64,000 bases of DNA from Salinicoccus sesuvii (GTDB taxonomy: Bacteria; Bacillota; Bacilli; Staphylococcales; Salinicoccaceae), in contig NZ_JBHRWV010000007.1 of the NCBI RefSeq assembly GCF_042648145.1, positions 310,001-374,000 on the forward strand, read 5' to 3'. This document shows positions 1 to 8,338 of this stretch, one piece after another. Position 1 is the first letter of the stretch; each line of letters starts with the position of its first letter. The position numbers were made by a program, and so were the translations under genes. Under the pieces are notes generated by a model. It was not told the DNA's origin. It saw nothing but the letters and a program-made list of their open reading frames with translations, and did no database searches.

Positions 1-649
1 TTGCGCCCCCTGAACCGTTTGTGATGATCAGCTTTTCATGAAACTTTGGCAAATCATAACCGTCATAGGCGAAAAGTGCTTTTGCTTCGTGATCGTTCGG
101 TGTAATATAAGCCGCCTTCTCCCAATATTTATCCTCTAGCTGCATCGCTGGTGCAGGATTTATAATGACTGGGACGCCGAGTGTCTCGCATACAGTAAGC
201 ACGTGCTCAATCGTCGCTTTCGGTACCTCGAACTGTAGAAGCACATACTTACTTTCACCGATCAATCTTCGAAATTTATCCACATAAAGTGTGTCCAGTT
301 CTTCATTTGCCCCGCCGATAATGATAATCCGGTTATCGCTATCGGAGACGATGATGTTAGCCAGCCCGGAAGAAACACCAGGCGCTACGGTAATGGCTTG
401 TGTATACACCCCTTGGCTCACGAGACCTGCTTTAAGCGTTGCACCGAATGGATCGTCGCCCACTTTGCCGATCAATCTAACATCGCCACCGAGGCGGGCT
501 GCGGCCACTGCTTGGTTAGCACCTTTACCGCCGGGCAATGTTTCAAAGCTCTCCCCTCTGACGGTTTCACCTTGCTCCGGCATCTCTGCGGCAACAGTGA
601 CAAGATCCATATTGATGCTGCCGATTACTGTAATTTTTGATTTGTCCAC
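1..649 (-). CDS. rbsK: Ribokinase, 3' part cut off by window edge
   Basis: ATP-dependent phosphorylation of ribose to ribose 5-phosphate; PfkB/ribokinase family, cytosolic. The reverse-strand reading gives about 216 residues from a GTG start preceded by a GGTGGAG-type ribosome binding site. It opens with the N-terminal family pattern ITVIGSINMDLV, followed by the GGKGANQAVAAARLGG sugar-binding segment and a PAPA element. The C-terminal catalytic GAGD and ATP-binding part lie outside the window. It starts one base after the stop codon of the nucleoside hydrolase. The pair therefore plausibly forms a nucleoside salvage route: the hydrolase frees ribose and this kinase returns it to the pentose phosphate pool. 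The start choice is good, because the GTG is the first possible start and the family motif begins within a few residues. Confidence 0.92.
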   Translation of the reverse strand, partial: MDKSKITVIGSINMDLVTVAAEMPEQGETVRGESFETLPGGKGANQAVAAARLGGDVRLIGKVGDDPFGATLKAGLVSQGVYTQAITVAPGVSSGLANIIVSDSDNRIIIIGGANEELDTLYVDKFRRLIGESKYVLLQFEVPKATIEHVLTVCETLGVPVIINPAPAMQLEDKYWEKAAYITPNDHEAKALFAYDGYDLPKFHEKLIITNGSGGA

Positions 650-650
650 A

Positions 651-1592
651 CTACTCCACCTCATCGTATGATTGAAGCACGGACTCGAAAAGATTCCAGA
701 ATTCTTCTTGATCGACTTTATATGCAAAATGCGTATTCGGAATCTTTCCCGTTACTTTGAGCAGATCGACCGATGTTACCCCGTAGGTAAGCTCACCTTT
801 TGTCTCTACTGCCACATTGACATGTTTGAAATCGAACAGTTCTGGTTTCAGCAAATACATCGTCGTACATGCGTCATGAATGGGTCCACCTTCGAAACCG
901 AAATAGTCTTCATACATCTCACCAAAGAATACGAGCAGTTCGGAAACAAACTTCGCCACTTTATTGTCTACTTTAGCCAATCGTTGCTGCACTTCTTTTG
1001 TGGCAATAACTTGGTGTGTCGCATCCAAACCGAACATCGTAACATGCACACCACTCTCAAATACTACCTTCGCCGCTTCTGCATCGACAAATATATTGAA
1101 CTCGGCAGTTGGTGTCCAGTTGCCGAAAGTACCCCCGCCCATAAGAACGATCTCATCAATCTTGTGCTTGATTTCAGGTGCTTTCATCAAAGCTAATGCG
1201 ATGTTTGTCAACGGCCCAGTCGGCACGAGCGTTACTTTGCCTTTTACTGTAGACAGCTGTTCAATGATGAAGTCGACTGCATGGCCACTGTCAGCTGTAC
1301 TTTTCGGATGTGGTAGCGTAGGTCCGTCCATACCGGATTCCCCATGTATTTCAGTCGCAATTTCCATTTTATTGATGAGTGGTCTCTTAGCACCTTGGAT
1401 TACAGGAACATCAAGTCCAATAAGGTCTTTGACTTTCAATGCATTGACGGTGTTCTTTTCAACTTCAACATTGCCAGCCACTGTGGTAATTCCAAGTATT
1501 TCGAGATGACTCAACTTGGAAGCAGCGATGATGATGGATATGGCGTCGTCGTGTCCAGGGTCACAATCTAAGATTACTTTTCTAGTTGTCAT
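651..1592 (-). CDS. Inosine/uridine-preferring nucleoside hydrolase
   Basis: Hydrolyses the N-glycosidic bond of ribonucleosides to free base and ribose. The 313-residue protein has the usual family length. The calcium- and ribose-binding motif DCDPGHDDA lies at residues 9-17, a VPTGPLTNIALAL segment near 125 and the LMGGG turn near 150. A C-terminal GPIHDAC motif near 238 supplies the conserved His-Asp. The ATG follows a clean AGGAGA site. It lies between a cation transporter and ribokinase on one strand with gaps of 18 and 1 bases, so the three are probably one transcript. Substrate preference (purine or pyrimidine, IunH or Rih type) cannot be read safely from sequence alone. Confidence 0.93.
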   Translation of the reverse strand: MTTRKVILDCDPGHDDAISIIIAASKLSHLEILGITTVAGNVEVEKNTVNALKVKDLIGLDVPVIQGAKRPLINKMEIATEIHGESGMDGPTLPHPKSTADSGHAVDFIIEQLSTVKGKVTLVPTGPLTNIALALMKAPEIKHKIDEIVLMGGGTFGNWTPTAEFNIFVDAEAAKVVFESGVHVTMFGLDATHQVIATKEVQQRLAKVDNKVAKFVSELLVFFGEMYEDYFGFEGGPIHDACTTMYLLKPELFDFKHVNVAVETKGELTYGVTSVDLLKVTGKIPNTHFAYKVDQEEFWNLFESVLQSYDEVE

Positions 1593-1610
1593 GATAAATC
1601 TCTCCTATTA

Positions 1611-2498
1611 TCAGTATGGGTTGACATGAACATTCACATCTTTGACTTCTTCGTGGTTTCTAAGCAGCATCTGTTTGACAACGCGTGCAATATGGTGGCC
1701 TTCTTCAACCGAAATGTCGGCATCAACGCTAATCTTGATATCGACGATGACATAAGAGCCATGCGAGCGTGCAATCAGACGATCGATTTGTCGTACTTTA
1801 TCCACAGCGAGGACCGTTTCATGCATTGTTTCGGTCTCGCTGTCGTTCAGCACCACTTCAAGACTCATGCTGACCGCTTCCTTGGCAAGCTTATATCCCA
1901 TGTACATGATGATCAGTGCGATAATGGCACTGGCCGCCGGATCTAGGTAGCCAAGGTATGGGATGCCAAAAGATGCACCAATGATGGATAAGCCGATACC
2001 AAAGAGCGCAACAATGGATGAAATCGCATCGGATCGGTGATGCCAAGCATCGGCAACTAGCGCTGGACTCTTTATTCTAGTGCCCAGTCTGAATTTATAC
2101 TGGAACAAGGCTTCTTTGACTACAATCGAAAATATGATGATATAAAGCGCAATCATTGACGTGTTGCTCTCGACAGTGCCATTGACCACCGACAGGATGG
2201 CATTATATATAATCTCAAAACCAACAATCACAAGCAGTATGGCCACAATGAGTGTCGCAACATTCTCAGATTTACCGTGACCATATGGGTGCTCACTATC
2301 TGGCGGCTTCTGGGCCGCGCGTATGCCGACGAGTACAGCGATAGAACTAATAACATCTGACGCTGAATGGACCGCATCGGCAATTAACGCCCGACTATTG
2401 CCCAAGATTCCGCCGAATGTTTTCAACACCGCAAGTAACAGATTGACAACGATACCGATGACCGTTGCGATCTGTGCCTTCTTATATCTATTGCTCAT
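1611..2498 (-). CDS. Cation diffusion facilitator (CDF) family transporter
   Basis: Proton-driven efflux of divalent metal ions across the cytoplasmic membrane. The 295-residue protein has the six-helix CDF architecture with a C-terminal cytosolic ferredoxin-like domain of about 80 residues. Metal-site motifs are visible: the ALIADAVHSASDV element of helix II near residue 37, HPYGHGKSE in the first cytosolic loop near 70, and DAWHHRSDA of helix V near 150. The DAxH/HxxxD pattern fits the Zn/Fe/Mn branches, but the metal is not assigned. It is the first gene of the probable operon with the nucleoside hydrolase and ribokinase. Its link to nucleoside salvage is unclear. Confidence 0.9.
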   Translation of the reverse strand: MSNRYKKAQIATVIGIVVNLLLAVLKTFGGILGNSRALIADAVHSASDVISSIAVLVGIRAAQKPPDSEHPYGHGKSENVATLIVAILLVIVGFEIIYNAILSVVNGTVESNTSMIALYIIIFSIVVKEALFQYKFRLGTRIKSPALVADAWHHRSDAISSIVALFGIGLSIIGASFGIPYLGYLDPAASAIIALIIMYMGYKLAKEAVSMSLEVVLNDSETETMHETVLAVDKVRQIDRLIARSHGSYVIVDIKISVDADISVEEGHHIARVVKQMLLRNHEEVKDVNVHVNPY

Positions 2499-2847
2499 TT
2501 TCAGCCCTCTTTTACATGAGTTTTCAATTCATTTTAACAGGCTTTTGTATTTTAATGAACAGAAAGCGGCTTTTCCATTTAATAGACACACATCTTAAAG
2601 CAAGATATACAACAAACTCGCTGTGTCGATACGATTAAAAAGCTTTTGTACGGGTGCAGGCTGGCAGAGGTGCGCTCAAAGGAAAAAAACACCAGAGTGT
2701 CTGCCACTAATTTCTTATAAGAACCTACCTCTATATTCATCATAAAGGTTGAACTTAAAGATTCAATGGTAGCACTCGTAGTGTCATAGAAATTGCATAT
2801 ATGAATAGCTGAAGCAATGATGTAGAGGCCATTTTTATTACATTTTG
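2499..2847. other. Intergenic stretch, 349 bases
   Basis: No coding region with a ribosome binding site was seen on either strand. It must hold the promoter for the cation transporter on the minus strand. A small hairpin with a T-run near 2681-2703 (minus strand, arms of about five pairs) could be a weak terminator for the drug exporter upstream of it, but it is too short to call. Confidence 0.4.
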
Positions 2848-4005
2848 CTAATCTGTCAGTTTAAAAAATGCAATTAAACCGATAGATGAGGTAATAAAGA
2901 GAATTGCTCCCATCGGTACCGCAGAAGCTTCATTGATACCGGCGAGTGGTGAAAATAAAGCACCAAGCAGTAGCGGAAGCATTCCTAAAACGGCGCTTGC
3001 ACTGCCCGCTTGCTGACCTTGTCTTGCCATGCCGAGGGTGAAAGTGCTTGTTAGCGTCATGCCCATTGTCGTCATATAAATAAATATCAGGATGACGATG
3101 ATTGCCAGAGGTCCTTCGATTACCGTCATGATTAGTAAGAGTAATGTCGCGCCAACTGCGGTCATAACCGCAGTTTTAAGCAGTTGTCTTTCATGGATGA
3201 CTCCGCCCAGACGACCAATTAGGAAACTCCCAATGATGATAGCAATACCGTTTATACCAAATAGTACACTGAACGTCTGCGGGGAAACACCGTAGATTTC
3301 CTGATAAACGAATGGGGTACCAGACACGTAGGCAAAGCTTCCCCCATGTACAAAACCGACAATTACGGCGTAGCCGATAAAGGAACGGTCAGTGAACAGA
3401 CCTCCCATCGTGCGGACGGATGCTTTTGTCGAGCGCGGAATGCGCTTCTCAGGCGGCAGTGTTTCTTTTAAGCTCGTACCGATGATGACGACAATGATGA
3501 TACCAAGAATCCCGAGGAACAAAAATATAGTGTGCCAGCTCGCAAAAGGCAACAACAGTATGGCGCCGCCTGCTATCGGGGCAGCCATCGGAGCAGTTGA
3601 ATTGATGACCATCAATAGTGAGAAGAACTTTGTCAGTTCCCTGCCGCTAAATACATCGCGCACCACTGCACGCGATAACACAACCCCAGCGGCAGCCGTG
3701 AACCCCTGGAGGAACCTTGCTGCGATCAGCACATAGATGTTCGGTGACAGTGCACAGAAAATAGAGGAGACAACGAATAGCGAAGTGTAGATGATGAGCG
3801 GTCGTTTTCTACCAGTTGAATCGCTGATCGGGCCTATAACGATCTGACCAAAAGCCAAACCAAGCAGACATGCTGTCAGACTGACCTGAACCAGGGATGT
3901 GCTCGTGCCGAGATCCTCAGCAATGCCAGGAAAACTCGGTAGGTACATATCAATATTCAATGGGCCCATAATAGCAAGCAAACCCAAAAGGAACGCAAGC
4001 CCCAA
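2848..4005 (-). CDS. Bcr/CflA-type multidrug efflux MFS transporter
   Basis: Drug:proton antiporter of the major facilitator superfamily, 12 predicted helices. The family hallmark PLNIDMYLPSFPGI begins at about residue 14. The motif A-like GPISDSTGRKRPLI lies in the loop after helix 2, and RFLQGFTAAAGVVLSRAVVRD in helices 4-5. The coordinates use the conventional TTG start, which has no ribosome binding site. A strong GGGAGGTG site lies upstream, and the frame stays open for 18 further codons to an ATC at 4057-4059, which sits seven bases behind GGAGG. The extra residues would form a polar N-terminal tail typical of the family. True translation may therefore begin upstream at a non-standard codon, or an ATG has been lost. 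Substrate is unknown. Confidence 0.85.
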   Translation of the reverse strand: MGLAFLLGLLAIMGPLNIDMYLPSFPGIAEDLGTSTSLVQVSLTACLLGLAFGQIVIGPISDSTGRKRPLIIYTSLFVVSSIFCALSPNIYVLIAARFLQGFTAAAGVVLSRAVVRDVFSGRELTKFFSLLMVINSTAPMAAPIAGGAILLLPFASWHTIFLFLGILGIIIVVIIGTSLKETLPPEKRIPRSTKASVRTMGGLFTDRSFIGYAVIVGFVHGGSFAYVSGTPFVYQEIYGVSPQTFSVLFGINGIAIIIGSFLIGRLGGVIHERQLLKTAVMTAVGATLLLLIMTVIEGPLAIIVILIFIYMTTMGMTLTSTFTLGMARQGQQAGSASAVLGMLPLLLGALFSPLAGINEASAVPMGAILFITSSIGLIAFFKLTD

Positions 4006-4245
4006 CCGTTTTTTGCCGGTAGGATTATGTAATACGGAGTCTTTTTTTAATTGATTGATATGATCACCTCCCGATTAATTCTATGCCATGGGACCCCTAG
4101 AACACAATAACCAAAATGATTAGACGAGTTTAAAAATATCTATTTCAATTTAAGTCACCCCTATCATTCAAGTACGGATTTATGGTATCACTTTAGATAG
4201 TCAGGGGTAGAGTGTTCTATCAATAGACGAAGGAGGACCGAGACA

Positions 4246-4410
4246 GTGAAAAGGACCATTTATATACTAGTGACTACTTTAGTGATAATGCTGATCTTTT
4301 ATTTTTTTAGTCAAAATATTTCAAGTACGGTGTGGGTAGGTTTTGGAATATTAATCGTGTCGACTTTAAGTGAAATAGTCACCAACAAAATTGAAAAGAA
4401 AAAGAACTGA
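4246..4410 (+). CDS. Small membrane protein, 54 residues
   Basis: A GTG start follows a strong AAGGAGG site by eight bases and opens a 54-residue frame. The product has a lysine/arginine N-terminus, two hydrophobic stretches of about 17 residues separated by a short polar turn, and a basic tail ending KIEKKKN. That layout suggests a two-helix membrane protein. I do not recognise a family. It stands alone, divergent from the Bcr/CflA exporter and just ahead of the tubby-like gene on the same strand. The reading frame and ribosome binding site support it as real; function is unknown. Confidence 0.6.
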   Translation: MKRTIYILVTTLVIMLIFYFFSQNISSTVWVGFGILIVSTLSEIVTNKIEKKKN

Positions 4411-4473
4411 AGCTTCTATTATTCAAATCATTTCAATGTCACAATTGCATTGCATAGGTAGGAGGAAATATAT

Positions 4474-5004
4474 TTGCAACTACACTATATAACACCTTTT
4501 GTCTTAAATAGTGCAGGCACAATTCAAGTTTACAAAGAAAACGAAATTCCATACGCCCATCTAAAATTGTATTACCGCTCTCGATTCCAAAAGATCCTTT
4601 CTGAGATCGACCGCAATTTCTATAATAATGTCCAAATAGAAAGTGCACTGTGCAGATTTAATATACAGCAACGTCCACTTCGAGAAACTTTTTGGCGAAA
4701 ACAGTATGACGTTCTTTATAACGATGAGTGGATCGGGAGGATAGAAGGTCACGCAACTGTAACGCAGGCAGTTTTGCAGCTATGCTACAACGACAAGACA
4801 TACATAATGAAAAATCCCATTTTAGGCTCAAGCACAGTATTGAAAAATGAGCGTGAAGAAGAGCTCGCCCATTTTAGGAGAGTACGGGACGGAGTAAGAA
4901 AGATAGATTACATACAAGTGTTTGAAACCAATGATTTGGAAAAAGAATTGGTCATCTGCGTTTACTATCTCTTTACTTTGTTATTCAGTAGAAGTATTCG
5001 CTAA
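4474..5004 (+). CDS. Tubby C-terminal-like domain protein
   Basis: A 176-residue protein starting at TTG behind a GGTAGGAGG site. It has the alternating beta-strand pattern of the Tubby C-terminal/LURP-one-related fold: an early IQVYKENE strand, a central WRKQYDVLYNDEWIGRIEG strand pair near residue 75, and a hydrophobic C-terminal helix (CVYYLFTLLFS) as in the central helix of the fold. Small proteins of this sort are common in Bacillota and sit at the membrane surface, but their role is not known. The assignment rests on pattern and remembered family likeness. It is not essential-looking and lies in a variable region of small membrane genes. Confidence 0.6.
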   Translation: MQLHYITPFVLNSAGTIQVYKENEIPYAHLKLYYRSRFQKILSEIDRNFYNNVQIESALCRFNIQQRPLRETFWRKQYDVLYNDEWIGRIEGHATVTQAVLQLCYNDKTYIMKNPILGSSTVLKNEREEELAHFRRVRDGVRKIDYIQVFETNDLEKELVICVYYLFTLLFSRSIR

Positions 5005-5186
5005 AGAGACTAAGCTGGTTAGATATATGGTTGTGATAGATCGATGTTGCGAGTATTAGCTTAGTGAATCATTGAATTCGTTGGTTTTGTTCGGCTTATC
5101 AAATGATTGTATCACTTACAATTTTTTGCATTAAATGTAGGATATTGATAGTATTTTATTAAATACAACAGAGGGGATGTAGCGAA

Positions 5187-5282
5187 ATGTCAAGAGTTCT
5201 AAAATTGGTTTTAATCTTCTTGTTAGGCGTCATAGTCGCAATGGTTCTTAGTTCACTATTCGGTAAGATACTTTTGGGATAA
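5187..5282 (+). CDS. Small single-helix membrane peptide, 31 residues
   Basis: An ATG lies ten bases behind a GAGGGG site and encodes 31 residues: a short basic head (SRVLK), one hydrophobic helix of about 20 residues, and a GK-containing tail. It could be a small membrane peptide, or the leader of the broken gene that follows 30 bases downstream. No family is recognised. Its shortness keeps the confidence low. Confidence 0.4.
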   Translation: MSRVLKLVLIFLLGVIVAMVLSSLFGKILLG

Positions 5283-5312
5283 GTTTCTGATCGACTGAAG
5301 GGAGACATTTAT

Positions 5313-5552
5313 GTGAAAAGAAAGGTTTTAGAATCATTCTATTAAACCTTCTTAATTTTAGGTGATCTTTTTTTTATATTTACTTTCAATATAGAATATG
5401 GAAATATGTACACACCAACTATCACTTTAACTTGTGGCATAACAAGTTTAATAATGGTTTGGCACTTAGGAAAGAGACATTTAATTATTTTAAGCCTTTT
5501 GCTTATCACCAGCCCATATCTAATGTTCTTAGCATCTTACTTGGTTCAATAA
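5313..5552 (+). pseudogene. Small membrane-protein gene with in-frame TAA
   Basis: A GTG start lies nine bases behind an AAGGGAG site and opens a frame that meets TAA at codon 11 (5343-5345). It then stays open without frameshift for 68 more codons to a second TAA. The downstream part is clearly protein-like, with three hydrophobic segments split by short polar turns (FNIEYGN, HLGKRH). The simplest reading is a single C-to-T nonsense mutation in a small membrane-protein gene. Stop-codon readthrough or a sequencing error are the alternatives. A good terminator follows directly. Confidence 0.55.
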
Positions 5553-5567
5553 TTTGTATAATTAGAC

Positions 5568-5605
5568 ATAAACAGAGCGCTAGTAATAACTAGCGCTCTG
5601 TTTAT
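5568..5605. terminator. Bidirectional intrinsic terminator
   Basis: Perfect hairpin with AACAGAGCGCTAG-type arms and a six-base loop, with A-run and T-run flanks. It lies between the broken membrane gene (plus) and the acidic lipoprotein gene (minus) and can end transcripts from both. Confidence 0.85.
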
Positions 5606-5649
5606 TCTTCTCGTTAAATTATCTATTGTGGCATGTTGCAGAGTAAAAT

Positions 5650-6900
5650 CTATTCTGCGGACCTATTATCAATTTCTTCATAATCGAAGATTCTAAACCC
5701 TCGAGGCGTGTTAATAATTGTATATTCAACTACCGTGGTCCTTCTTCCATTGGAAGAGATGTGTTCGTAGTCGCGACTCACAGTTACAGTGTAATCTGGG
5801 GCATCAATGTCGATATCAGTCACATCGACATCGTACGTTTCATGATTACGATAGTTGCCAGTAGCTTTGTTGGCTGATATTTTTTCATAATTTGGTGATC
5901 CTTCCACTGTAAAAGTGTTTATAACTTCGTCTTCGTCGTTATAGTAGTTTGTCAGCTCTTCAGCGTAGCTGTTGATAAACGCAGTTATTCGCTCTTTTTC
6001 ACTCTCACTCACATCTTCCGTCTCTTGGGAGGAGCTAGAAGTTTCGTCTTCTTCACTGTCCTCTTCGTCCCCTTCAATTCCTCTGTTTGATACAGATTCT
6101 GCATCGTCTGGTACTTCGTCCATAGTCATTACTGCAACGATTTTTTCACCTTCTTCATTATCATATAACCAGAATGTACCCTCAATTGTTGTCTCTTCTC
6201 TTTCTTCGATAATATATTTCATCTGCTGCAACCCTTCCACTGGACCGCCCTCTGTTTCGTATACATCCACATCTGGAGATCCAAGCGCATCAACTACTTC
6301 GTCATAAGGAAGATTGGCATAAAACATGACATTGATCACGGTATTTTCATCCGGGTCCGGAGCGTCTCTCTCTCGATTGTCGTTTGATAGAAAAGCACTG
6401 GAATCTTCATAATTAAGTCCTAAGTTACCGTAATTGATTACTGGACCTCCGTGGCCTGGGTACACAAAATCGGGTTCACCGTACTGTGCTTCAACTTCAC
6501 TTTGCGACATCCCTAGAGTAATTGCGTCCTGTGAAAATGTCGGATTTTCTGTTTCAACACCTGCTGGATCAAACAAGGTTTCTTGAACGTCTTCGGATTG
6601 AATGTCAAACGCGGTCGGATTACGATCATTCGTATCCTCACTCGAAGATTCGTCAGATGACACCTCAGAAGCGTCATTCTCACTGGATGTACTGTCGTCA
6701 GTGTTTTCTATTGAAGATGCTGACGATACATCATCACTGTCGTTTTCTGGTATATCAATATCTGAACTGTCACCTGAAGATTGAACTGCTTCCTCTCCTA
6801 CGTCAGTTGATGTGTGATCCGATGAATTTTCTGGCGCTTCATTAGATTGGCAGCTTGTTAATACGAAGATAGTCATTACTGAAAATAGAAATAATCGCAT
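5650..6900 (-). CDS. Acidic-linker lipoprotein with C-terminal NTF2-like domain
   Basis: A 416-residue secreted lipoprotein with a signal peptide ending in the lipobox LTSC (Cys17), so it is probably tethered to the outer face of the membrane. Residues about 18-105 form a very acidic Ser/Asp/Glu-rich linker, as in cell-wall-spanning surface proteins. A first folded region at about 115-245 has a GMSQSEVEAQYGEPD motif, typical of small extracytoplasmic beta-alpha domains. A second acidic stretch follows, and the last 110 residues resemble the NTF2-like domain at the C-terminus of staphylococcal TcaA-type proteins. The ATG has only a weak ribosome binding site. A role in envelope sensing is plausible but unproven. 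Confidence 0.7.
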   Translation of the reverse strand: MRLFLFSVMTIFVLTSCQSNEAPENSSDHTSTDVGEEAVQSSGDSSDIDIPENDSDDVSSASSIENTDDSTSSENDASEVSSDESSSEDTNDRNPTAFDIQSEDVQETLFDPAGVETENPTFSQDAITLGMSQSEVEAQYGEPDFVYPGHGGPVINYGNLGLNYEDSSAFLSNDNRERDAPDPDENTVINVMFYANLPYDEVVDALGSPDVDVYETEGGPVEGLQQMKYIIEEREETTIEGTFWLYDNEEGEKIVAVMTMDEVPDDAESVSNRGIEGDEEDSEEDETSSSSQETEDVSESEKERITAFINSYAEELTNYYNDEDEVINTFTVEGSPNYEKISANKATGNYRNHETYDVDVTDIDIDAPDYTVTVSRDYEHISSNGRRTTVVEYTIINTPRGFRIFDYEEIDNRSAE

Positions 6901-7059
6901 GAAAACACTCCTTGCTAAGATGTTTTAATCTCGAATTAAGAACTTACTTCCTCTCTTCCCTAAAAATTGGATGTATATCGTCGTAACTGTAAATGAATTT
7001 CAAGAATGTTATAATGCGTAAGATATCATCAAAAAACTGAAACAAGGAGAGGTTATAGA

Positions 7060-7365
7060 ATCGTATTAAATAAAAGCTTCAGCGGTTGGTCAGTTCTGTT
7101 AGGCATACCTGGACTAATCATAGCGGTACTATGCTTTTTAGTTTATCTCGGAAATCCACAGGGCTTTCTGTATCACTTAGTGACAACTTTATTCACTCTT
7201 TCAATGCTTTCTATACTTTTGAGCTTTATTCTAAGCATTTTTGCGCTGAAAATTGGTGAAGGTGGAAGAAGAAAGTATATAGCGATGTTTATACCGGCAC
7301 TACTTATTGGATACGTCGTATTGGTCCCTGCTCTTTCTGGATTTCTTCTTACTCTTAATGTGTAG
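7060..7365 (+). CDS. Three-helix membrane protein, start codon abnormal
   Basis: The open frame encodes about 101 residues with three or four hydrophobic helices and a conserved-looking polar turn KIGEGGRRKY. It continues well upstream of the first standard start (GTG at 7180), which lacks a ribosome binding site. A strong AAGGAGAGG site lies at 7044-7052. The codons there are ATC at 7060, seven bases after GAGG, then GTA. Either translation starts at ATC, or a GTG/ATG start was lost by mutation and the gene is dead. I give the longer frame because the residues before 7180 continue the membrane-protein pattern. No family recognised. Confidence 0.45.
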   Translation: MVLNKSFSGWSVLLGIPGLIIAVLCFLVYLGNPQGFLYHLVTTLFTLSMLSILLSFILSIFALKIGEGGRRKYIAMFIPALLIGYVVLVPALSGFLLTLNV

Positions 7366-7431
7366 CCGCAAGGGTGACTTTATTTTTCTAAAAATAATAA
7401 ATTAAACTGAGTATATTAGAGAAGAAGAATC

Positions 7432-7626
7432 ATGACAGATTTATGATTTTCTTTAATAGCAAACGCTTTTCTTATTGTAGGTATTGGCAGCTTAATTTTT
7501 GATGGTCACGAGACCTATAGAAGTCGCAGACCTAAAAAGAATTAAAGAAGTGTTAAGAGCAAACTATCATCGGCAGGTATAATTCTTATTTTTGTAGCTG
7601 CTTGGATTATTTTAGGAAACATATGA
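7432..7626 (+). pseudogene. Small membrane-protein gene with two in-frame stops
   Basis: An ATG with a purine-rich leader opens a 64-codon frame broken by TGA at codon 5 (7444-7446) and TAA at codon 38 (7543-7545). No frameshift occurs. Read through, it has two hydrophobic helices joined by a basic loop (RSRRPKKN), a sound membrane topology. The TGA sits where Trp would fit (one G-to-A change) and the TAA where Gln would fit (one C-to-T change). It is a recently decayed small membrane gene, directly followed by a terminator. Confidence 0.5.
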
Positions 7627-7643
7627 TACATGTTAGACAAACT

Positions 7644-7682
7644 AAAAAGTACCAGAGCCATAATACGGCTTTGGTACTTTTT
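7644..7682. terminator. Bidirectional intrinsic terminator
   Basis: Hairpin with arms AAAAAGTACCAGAGCC and GGCTTTGGTACTTTTT around a seven-base loop. It separates the plus-strand small genes from the SCO1 gene on the minus strand. Confidence 0.85.
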
Positions 7683-7712
7683 ACGTTCGTTTATATAGGT
7701 ATTTACTATATT

Positions 7713-8324
7713 CTACTGTGATGATTGCTCTAAAAGTGTCTCTACGTCTGAAACGATCTCATCAAGGGCAAAATCCGTATCTCCCCTATCAATACCATAA
7801 TAGTCCTTAATAATCTTACCATTCTGATCGATTAGATAGAAACTGGTGCCATGGGTCACTTGATTGCTGCCTTTTGGCGGTGGCGCTACGATGGTTTTAA
7901 AATTATTCTCTGCGAATCCTCGAATAAAATCGTAGTCGTATCCTGTGAGCATCTGCCACTCAGTGCCTTCTGGCACATCGTAATACGACAGATAGTCTCT
8001 CATTACTTCCGGAGAGTCTGTTTCTGGATCGACTGAGAAACTTAGAACTCCGTAGTCCTCAATGCCTTTTGATTCAAGTTCATTGACAACTTGAGTCATA
8101 TTGGCAGTCATCGGAGGGCATACTGTTGCACAATTTGTGAAAATGAAATCGAGCAGCCAAACTTTGCCTTCCATATCTGCCCTCTTGAAAGTTTCTGTAT
8201 CCTGGTTAGTCACTTCGAAATCATCAATCGTGTTCCCGTAGCGGGACATGACTTCGACTCCGGAGGAATTACATGCTGATAATGCGAGTATTAATATAAG
8301 TATAATACCAATCGACTTTCTCAT
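7713..8324 (-). CDS. SCO1/SenC-family copper chaperone lipoprotein
   Basis: Membrane-anchored thioredoxin-fold protein that delivers copper to the CuA centre of cytochrome c oxidase or acts as a thiol reductase. The 203-residue product has a lipobox LSAC (Cys18), the CxxxC copper motif NCATVCP (Cys65 and Cys69), the FSVDPETDSPEV segment that follows it in this family, and the distal ligand His in THGTSFYLID. This is the YpmQ type of Bacillota. The ATG follows a GGAGGG site. An 11-bp inverted repeat with a putative promoter between its arms lies immediately upstream. Copper chaperoning is known for the family; the oxidase genes are not in this window. Confidence 0.92.
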   Translation of the reverse strand: MRKSIGIILILILALSACNSSGVEVMSRYGNTIDDFEVTNQDTETFKRADMEGKVWLLDFIFTNCATVCPPMTANMTQVVNELESKGIEDYGVLSFSVDPETDSPEVMRDYLSYYDVPEGTEWQMLTGYDYDFIRGFAENNFKTIVAPPPKGSNQVTHGTSFYLIDQNGKIIKDYYGIDRGDTDFALDEIVSDVETLLEQSSQ

Positions 8325-8338
8325 TTAAAACCCTCCGC

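Noticed and set aside
2681..2703. Terminator after the Bcr/CflA gene
   Set aside because: Stem of only about five pairs and lies some 150 bases past the stop codon; too weak to call.
4146..4212. Inverted repeat ACCCCT...AGGGGT upstream of the 54-residue gene
   Set aside because: Six-base arms far apart are expected by chance; no supporting context.
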